From Ignavibacteriota bacterium (lineage in GTDB: Bacteria > Bacteroidota > Ignavibacteria > UBA10030 > UBA6906), in the NCBI GenBank assembly GCA_003152875.1, contig PMBF01000026.1:23186-56501 (forward strand): DNA of 33,316 nt, written 5' to 3'. The stretch's first letter is position 1; every line of letters starts with the position of its first letter. Both the position numbers and the translations under genes were made by a program. The notes beneath the pieces were generated by a model, which was not told the origin of the DNA, did not search any database, and saw only the letters and a program-made list of their open reading frames with translations. This document shows positions 26,625-33,316 of the stretch, piece after piece.

Positions 26625-29000
26625 ATGAAGAGGCAATTGCTCGTCGTCCTGACCTGCGGCCTCTTGGTCGCAGCCGTCGCCGCCAGGTCGCAAACCTATA
26701 TTCCCGACGCGTGGAACAGGGGGATGATTGTCGCACCGCAGGTACGGCTGAAAGCCTTCGCGTTCCCCCTTTCCGATGTACGCTTGCTGGAGAGTCCATT
26801 TTTGAGAGCCATGCAGCTGGATGCGCGCTACCTCCTGGAGCTGGAGCCCGACCGCCTGCTCCATCGCTTCCGCCTGCATGCCGGACTTCCTCCCAGGGGA
26901 GAGATCTACGGCGGATGGGAGCAGGAGTCGATCTCCGGGCATTCCCTTGGGCACTATCTCTCTGCCTGCGCGCTCATGTACTCCGCCTCGGGTGACGCGC
27001 GCTTCAAGCAGAGGGTCGACTATATCGTCAACGAGCTGGCGCTTTGTCAGGACGCCAGGCGCACGGGTTACGTGGGGGGCATCCCGGGCGAGGATACGAT
27101 CTTCGCGCAAGTTGCCCGCGGCGAGATCAGAGCGGCGGGCTTCGATCTCAACGGCGGCTGGGTTCCGTGGTACACCACCCACAAACTCATGGCCGGACTG
27201 CTTGATGCCTGGCTCCACGCGGGCAACGCGAAAGCCCTCGTCATTGCCTCCCGGCTGGGTGACTGGATCGGGAAGGAGCTTCAGGCGCTTGACTCAGGCG
27301 ACATCCAGCGCATGCTTGCCTGCGAACACGGGGGGATGAATGAGGTGCTCGCAAACCTGTACGGCATCACCGGCGACTTGCGGTACCTGGAGCTCTCCAG
27401 AAAATTCCACCACAGGGCCATGCTCGATCCGCTTGCAGCGCGACAGGACTCCCTGCCCGGCAAACATGCAAATACACAGATCCCTAAAATCATCGGCTGC
27501 GCGCGGCGCTACGAGCTGACAGCCGACGAGCGCGACCACACCATCGCCGAATTCTTCTGGGAGTCGATGGTCAAACACCATTCCTACGTCATCGGTGGAA
27601 ACAGCGACTATGAGTCCTTGGGGGAAGAGGGGAAGCTCTCGGACCGGTTGAGCGACAACACGTGCGAAACCTGCAATACCTACAACATGCTCAAGCTCAC
27701 CGGACATCTCTTCTGCATGAATCCGCACGCCCGCTACGCCGACTACTACGAGCGCGCCCTCTACAACCAGATTCTTGCCTCTCAGAACCCGGCCGACGGG
27801 ATGATGTGCTACTACTCACCCCTCCGCCCGGGGGCGAAGAAGGAGTACAGCACGAAGTTTGACGCCTTCTGGTGCTGCGTGGGCACGGGCATGGAAAACC
27901 ATGCGAAGTACGGCGGTGACATCTACTTCAGGGGCGCCGACGGTAGCCTCTACATGAACCTCTTCGTCCCATCGGAATTGCAGTGGAAGGAAAAGGGTGT
28001 TGTGGTCCGGCAGGAGAGCCGCTTTCCCTTCAGCGATACCGTCCACCTGGCAGTGCTGACTGACAAGCCCGCGTCGATTTCGCTTCGTATCCGCGTTCCG
28101 TACTGGGCGGAGCATGGGATGACGATCAGCGTCAACGGCCTCTCCAGCGCCGTCGTCCCGGACAGCACCGGGTACACGACTATCCTCCGCACATGGCGAG
28201 GCAGTGACCGGATCACGCTGGTCATCCCGATGTCCGTACGGACGGAGACAATGCCCGACAATCCCAACCGCATCGCCTTCATGGTTGGACCGCTTGTCCT
28301 TGCCGGCGCGCTGGGGACCGCACAGCCGGACGACCTTGACGGGGTGCCGGTGCTTGTGGCGGACAGGGGTCCTGTGACAAGCCTGATCAGGCCTGTCGGC
28401 GGACAGAGATTCGCATTTTCGACCGGTGGCATCGGACGCCCGGCCGATATCACCTTGATACCGTACTTTACGGTACATGGACAGTACACTTCAGTCTACT
28501 GGGACCTCATGTCGGAAGCCGGGTGGACGGAGCGGAAGGCTGCAAATGCCACCGAAAGAACGCGCCGCGCGGTAATCGATGCGCGCACAGTCGACAATGC
28601 GGGAATCGGGGACACGCTCCCTGAGCGGGATCACAACCTCAAGGGGGAAAAGACGGGGGCTGGCGATGCCATGGGCCGGAAGTACAGACACGCCACCGGC
28701 GGCGGCTGGTTCTCATTCGACATGAAGGTGCTCCCAGGCCGGGCCCAGGAACTGCTCTGCACGTACTGGGGGAGTGATGCCCGCGGACGGGTCTTCGATA
28801 TCCTCGTGGACGGCGTCAGGATAGCCACCCAGGCGCTGGAGAGCAACAAGCCGAAATCCTTCTTCGACGCTGTCTATGAGATTCCCGCATCCCTTATAGG
28901 TGAGAAAGGGGTCGTGAACGTGAAGTTCCAGGCGCAGCCCGGCAAGATCGCCGGCGGTCTGTTCGGATGCAGAATCCTGAAGAAGGACAATGAAAGGTAA
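26625..29000 (+). CDS. GH127 beta-L-arabinofuranosidase (DUF1680), secreted
   Basis: CETCNTYNMLKLTGHLF and FWCCVGTGMENHAKYGGDIYF motifs carry the Glu/Cys residues typical of the GH127 zinc/nucleophile site; YGGWEQESISGHSLGHYLSACALMYSAS; signal peptide at 26625. Confidence 0.94.
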   Translation: MKRQLLVVLTCGLLVAAVAARSQTYIPDAWNRGMIVAPQVRLKAFAFPLSDVRLLESPFLRAMQLDARYLLELEPDRLLHRFRLHAGLPPRGEIYGGWEQESISGHSLGHYLSACALMYSASGDARFKQRVDYIVNELALCQDARRTGYVGGIPGEDTIFAQVARGEIRAAGFDLNGGWVPWYTTHKLMAGLLDAWLHAGNAKALVIASRLGDWIGKELQALDSGDIQRMLACEHGGMNEVLANLYGITGDLRYLELSRKFHHRAMLDPLAARQDSLPGKHANTQIPKIIGCARRYELTADERDHTIAEFFWESMVKHHSYVIGGNSDYESLGEEGKLSDRLSDNTCETCNTYNMLKLTGHLFCMNPHARYADYYERALYNQILASQNPADGMMCYYSPLRPGAKKEYSTKFDAFWCCVGTGMENHAKYGGDIYFRGADGSLYMNLFVPSELQWKEKGVVVRQESRFPFSDTVHLAVLTDKPASISLRIRVPYWAEHGMTISVNGLSSAVVPDSTGYTTILRTWRGSDRITLVIPMSVRTETMPDNPNRIAFMVGPLVLAGALGTAQPDDLDGVPVLVADRGPVTSLIRPVGGQRFAFSTGGIGRPADITLIPYFTVHGQYTSVYWDLMSEAGWTERKAANATERTRRAVIDARTVDNAGIGDTLPERDHNLKGEKTGAGDAMGRKYRHATGGGWFSFDMKVLPGRAQELLCTYWGSDARGRVFDILVDGVRIATQALESNKPKSFFDAVYEIPASLIGEKGVVNVKFQAQPGKIAGGLFGCRILKKDNER

Positions 29001-29032
29001 CTCCCATCCTGGAAGCATGCAGAGGAGGAACT

Positions 29033-31267
29033 ATGAACGCCCAGATCCGTTCATTAATCGTGCTGAGCTTCGCGGTTGTTTCTACGAGCACGCTGAGTGC
29101 CCAGGTGATTACCATTGCCGCCGCGGATGTCCGGAATCAAATGGTTCCCGGTAACACGCTTGTGAACCACAACGACTCCGTGACCATCTCACTCAATATC
29201 GGTGCGCCGGGAGCCTCATCATGGGATTTCAGCGGACTGAAATCCAGCGCCATCCAGACACTGACCAGCGTTCCTGTTGCCGGGACGCCGTTTGTCAGCC
29301 AGTTTCCCGGCTCCACACACGCGTTCCAGACCACCGTGACCGTGAATTTTTCGGGGACGAATGTCACGGGGACTGCGTACCAGTACCTGAAGCTCGGGAC
29401 GCACCTCCTGAACCCCGGGCTTGAAGGGAGTGGACAGTTGATTCCCGGGTTGTCGGGGACGATCACGAACACCAACGTCCCCATCGACACAATGTACTTT
29501 CTCCCCTTAACCCTCGGGACAACCTGGAGATCCGCCTACACCGCCACGTCCGTGATCGCGCTGAACGGAGCGGAGTTTCAAAGGACAACGAAAAGCCATG
29601 CAATCACCTATGTTGCTGATGCATACGGTCCGATGGTCATTCCCGGCGGGTCCGTCCATCAGGCGCTCCGCTTCCGGAAGGTAGATATCAACTCCGTCAA
29701 CACCCTGGTCGGCTACATGTTTCTTGCCCGCGACGGTGCATCGGTCCAGATGCTCGCTGCCGATGTGACGCAGCCCGATAACGGCCTTATCAGAGTCGTC
29801 GGGGTTCAGTGGACCGGCGCGTCAATCACGCTCCCGCCTGAAATGGCACTCAGCCCCGGCAGCTTCAATGTTGGCCCTTCTGCGGGTACCGTCTATGCAC
29901 GGGTCATCAATATGGGCGACGGCGCGCTGACCTGGTCGACGACCGACAACGACGGCGCCTGGCTTGTCTCCGGCAACGGCCGCAAAGACACGATCGCCAT
30001 CGCCTACGGCGCGAATACGGCAACCGCTCCACGAACCGGGACGGTGACCGTTACCAGCAACGGGGTGAACAGCCCTCTCACCATTACGGTCACACAGGAA
30101 GGCGTCCCCATTCTGCCTGTCCTGGATGTCAGGCCGGCTGAAGTCCATGCCTCATGGCAGGGCGGCTCATCGGAAATCTCCATAAGGAACGCCGGCAACG
30201 GCAGCTTGAGCTGGAAAGCCGAATCGGATCAAACCTGGGCGGCTATCGCCGGAGGAGCCGCCGGCGTCGACTCGGGCAAGGTCACCGTCTCCCTGTCAGC
30301 CAATGCCTCGACCGTCCCGCGCACGGCCACCATCACCGTGACGTCCTCCGGGGCAGCAGGGAGCCCCGGGAAGGTTACGATCACGCAGGACTCCTGCGAG
30401 GCCCCCGGCGTGCCGACTCTGCTCTCGCCGGCCAGCGGAGAGACCATCAGGGCTGATACGGTGCGCCTGAGGTGGCACCCGGGGGTGAGGACGGCATCCA
30501 CCTACTGGCTCGAGAGCGCCGTAGATTCTCCGGGCGCCCGCGTCAAGATGGATTCCACACTCACAATCACTTCTTCCACACTTCGCGGGCTCGTCCCCGG
30601 CATGACCTACTGGTGGCATGTTCGCGAGAAAAATCCGACCGGTTGGGGTCCGTTCGGCGTCATCCGGAAGTTCTCAAGGCTGTTGAACACCCCCGGTGCA
30701 GTGACACTCGTCTCTCCGGCTGATGACTCTTATCTTGCAGGCGATACGGTCCGCCTCATCTGGAAACGGAGTGCGCCACCGGTGAACGGATACTGCCTTG
30801 AGCTCGCGGCCGATTCCACTTTCACCTCGGGTTTTGCCGATTCGTCACTCACTGACTCCGCGTACATTGCGAGGCGTCTCCTCAAGGGAACATCCTACTG
30901 GTGGCGGGTGAAAGCCGGCAATCTGGCAGGTTGGGGGATCTACAGCCAGGCCTGGAAGTTCTCGCTCAGCCTCACCTGGATTGCTCGGCATGAGGATGTC
31001 CCTGAAAGCTTCCAGCTCTATCAAAACTTCCCCAATCCTTTCAACCCGTCAACCACGATCCTCTACTCTCTCCCTGAACGATCAAGCGTGGTTCTGACGG
31101 TGGTCAACACCCTGGGCCAGCAGGTCGCGGAGCTTGCCCGCGGCGACATGGAGCGCGGTCTCCACGAAGCACGCTTCGACGGAACAGGGCTGGCTTCAGG
31201 CATCTATTTCTGCAAGCTCATGGCGGGTCGTCATATGGCCACCCGGGCCATGCTCTATATGAAATAA
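29033..31267 (+). CDS. T9SS-exported multidomain protein with BACON-like and FN3-like domains and type A sorting domain
   Basis: BACON-like repeats (TGTVTVTSNGVNSPLTITVTQEG; TATITVTSSGAAGSPGKVTITQ), FN3-like YWWHVREKNPTGWGPF and YWWRVKAGNLAGWGIYSQ, C-terminal YQNFPNPFNPSTTILYSLPE...LASGIYFCKLMAGRHMATRAMLYMK. Confidence 0.92.
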   Translation: MNAQIRSLIVLSFAVVSTSTLSAQVITIAAADVRNQMVPGNTLVNHNDSVTISLNIGAPGASSWDFSGLKSSAIQTLTSVPVAGTPFVSQFPGSTHAFQTTVTVNFSGTNVTGTAYQYLKLGTHLLNPGLEGSGQLIPGLSGTITNTNVPIDTMYFLPLTLGTTWRSAYTATSVIALNGAEFQRTTKSHAITYVADAYGPMVIPGGSVHQALRFRKVDINSVNTLVGYMFLARDGASVQMLAADVTQPDNGLIRVVGVQWTGASITLPPEMALSPGSFNVGPSAGTVYARVINMGDGALTWSTTDNDGAWLVSGNGRKDTIAIAYGANTATAPRTGTVTVTSNGVNSPLTITVTQEGVPILPVLDVRPAEVHASWQGGSSEISIRNAGNGSLSWKAESDQTWAAIAGGAAGVDSGKVTVSLSANASTVPRTATITVTSSGAAGSPGKVTITQDSCEAPGVPTLLSPASGETIRADTVRLRWHPGVRTASTYWLESAVDSPGARVKMDSTLTITSSTLRGLVPGMTYWWHVREKNPTGWGPFGVIRKFSRLLNTPGAVTLVSPADDSYLAGDTVRLIWKRSAPPVNGYCLELAADSTFTSGFADSSLTDSAYIARRLLKGTSYWWRVKAGNLAGWGIYSQAWKFSLSLTWIARHEDVPESFQLYQNFPNPFNPSTTILYSLPERSSVVLTVVNTLGQQVAELARGDMERGLHEARFDGTGLASGIYFCKLMAGRHMATRAMLYMK

Positions 31268-31429
31268 GTCAAGCGTTCGATACCCGGCTCCTGTCCTTGT
31301 TGGCCGCAGGCCGGCCTCCGCGTAACAGTAACGTGAGATTACAGAAAACGGGAAAGGGCTTCCTGCTATTGAGGAGTCGTATCTATACGGTTTGATAGAA
31401 TGGTCGCGTTTTCCCCTATTCTGGAGCAA

Positions 31430-31453
31430 TTGGGGGTGTATTTGGGGGTGTAT
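31430..31453. repeat. Perfect 12-bp tandem duplication
   Basis: TTGGGGGTGTAT TTGGGGGTGTAT. Confidence 0.85.
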
Positions 31454-31475
31454 TGTTGGTAGGGGTGCATTTGGC

Positions 31476-31922
31476 ATGGCGATTGTTTACATTCTCAGCA
31501 TGTTCATCTCTCGACGGCATATCCGGGCAATCGGACGAACCCTCGCCCTGTTTCTCCTGGTGGCGAATTCCGGGTTCACGCTGGTCCTCCATTCCTGCAT
31601 GATTGAGATGTCCTGCTGCGATGGCTCCATGGCGACAAGCACACTCGGGCATGCCGGCACCGGGGCAGCCACTCTCGCGAGGCCAGGAGCCCCGTGTTGC
31701 GCCGTGACGGTCGCCGGGGGAGTGAGCTCCAACCCGATTGTGACCGATCGGACGACGAGCACGGTGACTCAAAAACCTTGTGTTCCAGGAGAATCGGCCC
31801 ACCAGCCCTCTGGCGCCGGCTTGATCTCAAGAGCCTCTTCACGGATCCCTTCACATGCTACCCCTCGTGTTGAACCACCCTCAGTGGAGAAGTACATCCT
31901 CAACGCAAGCCTTTTGATCTGA
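31476..31922 (+). CDS. Hypothetical small protein with N-terminal TM/signal anchor and Cys cluster
   Basis: MAIVYILSMFISRRHIRAIGRTLALFLLVANSGFTLVLHSCMIEMSCCDGSM...; upstream of a TolC-family gene. Confidence 0.5.
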   Translation: MAIVYILSMFISRRHIRAIGRTLALFLLVANSGFTLVLHSCMIEMSCCDGSMATSTLGHAGTGAATLARPGAPCCAVTVAGGVSSNPIVTDRTTSTVTQKPCVPGESAHQPSGAGLISRASSRIPSHATPRVEPPSVEKYILNASLLI

Positions 31923-32072
31923 TCCCACACTCCAGTACCCTGGCGGCAGGGAGGGCCCTCCCTTCGTGCCGTCCCGCACGCAGAATTCCCCTGCAGGTCG
32001 GGAGCACTCGTCGCTGACCCGGCGCTCTGCAGGTGTGACTGTGGCCAATCACATACCTGGAGTGTGCTGCAC

Positions 32073-33316
32073 ATGACTCGATCCTGTCTGTTATTCGCTT
32101 TCGTGTTTCCGGTGCTCCATGCGACCGCCTGCGCCCAGGCAGCCGGTCAGGGCGTGCCCCCAAGCTCCCCGCCGCGGATCGTCTCAAGCCTCGCGGATTC
32201 AGCCCCGGACACGGGCGCGTCGCTCTCCTCCTTCATCGAACAGGCGCTGAAGTCTAACCCCTCACTTCAGGCATCGCAAGACCGCGCCCTGGGAGCTGGG
32301 GCTCGAATCACTCAGGCCACCGCCTGGGACGATCCCCAGGTCGGCGTGGAATTCTATGCCACGCCGATAACCTCCGCCAACCCGTTCACCAGGGGAATGG
32401 AAACAGACTACTTCGTCCAGCAGATGATTCCGCTGTTCGGCAAAAGGGGCCTGATGGGTGACGCCGCCGCCGCCGGCGCCAGGATGGCGGAGCAATCGGC
32501 TCAGGCCGTCGAACGGACGCTTGTGGCCGATGTCAAGAAGACCTATGCCATGATCTACGCGGCCCAATGCAGGATCAATGTCAACACGGAGAACCAGCGG
32601 CTGCTCAACCAGATTTCCGAATCTGCCCTCACCCGCTACGCGGTAGGCATGGTTTCACAGAGCGACGTGCTAAAAATTCAGGTGGAGGTGGGCAAACTCC
32701 GGAACGAGCGCACCGGCCTTGACCAGGAGCTCGCCGCCGGCGCGTCGATGATGAATGCCCTCCGGGGGCTCCCGGCCAATGCGCCGATCGGACGCGTTGC
32801 GACTCCCTCGATGAAACAGATGCCCGGCACGCTTGAGGCCTGGACCGCCCGTGCACTGGAGAATCGCCCCGAGCTTCTCGGCATGAACTCCGAGCTCGAG
32901 ATGAACAGGGCGGATTTGAGTGCTTCCGAACGGGAACGGGTGCCCGACCTGATGGTGCGCGGGATGTACAAGCAGATGAAGGAGGGGACGGACCAGTGGG
33001 CTGCCATGTTCAGCATCAACATCCCGATTGCCCCGTGGGCGGGCGGCAAGTATACCGGAAGGATCGAGGAGAACACGCTGGCCGTCACCGCGACCGAACA
33101 CTCCATCGCCGCGATGAGGAATATGGTCCAGGCTGAGGTCCGTGATGCCTGGTCAAAAGCGTCTTCTCGATGGGAGCAGATCGAACGGTACCGTCAGAGC
33201 ATCCTCCCTCAGGCACAGCAGGCGCTTGAATCAGGCTTGAGATCGTACGAGACGAGCCGGGTGGATTTCCTTTCCCTCCTGGACAGCTACCGGATGCTGG
33301 AGATGATGAAGATGGA
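32073..33316 (+). CDS. TolC-family outer membrane efflux protein (CusC/CzcC-like), truncated by window end
   Basis: Open from ATG 32073 to the edge, so not in the ORF track: MTRSCLLFAFVFPVLHATACAQAA...FIEQALKSNPSLQASQDRALGAGARITQATAWDDPQVGVEFY...VDFLSLLDSYRMLEMMKM. Confidence 0.9.
   Translation, partial: MTRSCLLFAFVFPVLHATACAQAAGQGVPPSSPPRIVSSLADSAPDTGASLSSFIEQALKSNPSLQASQDRALGAGARITQATAWDDPQVGVEFYATPITSANPFTRGMETDYFVQQMIPLFGKRGLMGDAAAAGARMAEQSAQAVERTLVADVKKTYAMIYAAQCRINVNTENQRLLNQISESALTRYAVGMVSQSDVLKIQVEVGKLRNERTGLDQELAAGASMMNALRGLPANAPIGRVATPSMKQMPGTLEAWTARALENRPELLGMNSELEMNRADLSASERERVPDLMVRGMYKQMKEGTDQWAAMFSINIPIAPWAGGKYTGRIEENTLAVTATEHSIAAMRNMVQAEVRDAWSKASSRWEQIERYRQSILPQAQQALESGLRSYETSRVDFLSLLDSYRMLEMMKM

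Overview
This is a GC-rich window, probably from the Bacteroidota/Ignavibacteria/Chlorobi group (inferred from a C-terminal NFPNPFNPSTTI...GIYFCKL type IX secretion sorting tail). It encodes about 22 genes. Left part: a membrane-anchored NEW3/alpha-hairpin protein divergent from a histidine kinase/response regulator pair; two adjacent metallopeptidase-like genes (DUF885, M2/M3-like); priA, a CBS-domain gene and an RluA-type pseudouridine synthase on the minus strand; a secreted HhH (ComEA-like) protein; an SMR-type transporter; and an ECF sigma factor with a small two-TM partner. Right part (14.4-31.3 kb): a carbohydrate locus with GH3-PA14, GH29, AraB, AraD, a COG2407-type (L-fucose isomerase-like) isomerase where AraA would be expected, an MDR dehydrogenase, GH51, GH127 and a T9SS-exported BACON/FN3 protein. 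The right edge holds a small Cys-containing protein and a truncated TolC-family gene. Most interesting signals: (i) the araB-araD-isomerase unit with a 0-nt junction and a 44-nt out-of-frame gene overlap; (ii) four ~10-bp-phased GTGTTA-like repeats in the HK/RR divergent intergenic region; (iii) three 13-bp semi-palindromic units followed by a hairpin between GH51 and GH127; (iv) a ~390-bp repeat- and hairpin-rich non-coding segment at 12838-13225; (v) the ECF sigma/small Trp-His-Arg-rich membrane protein pair. No CRISPR array, tRNA, rRNA or intact mobile element was recognised. No searches or folding were run; all family calls come from motif recognition.
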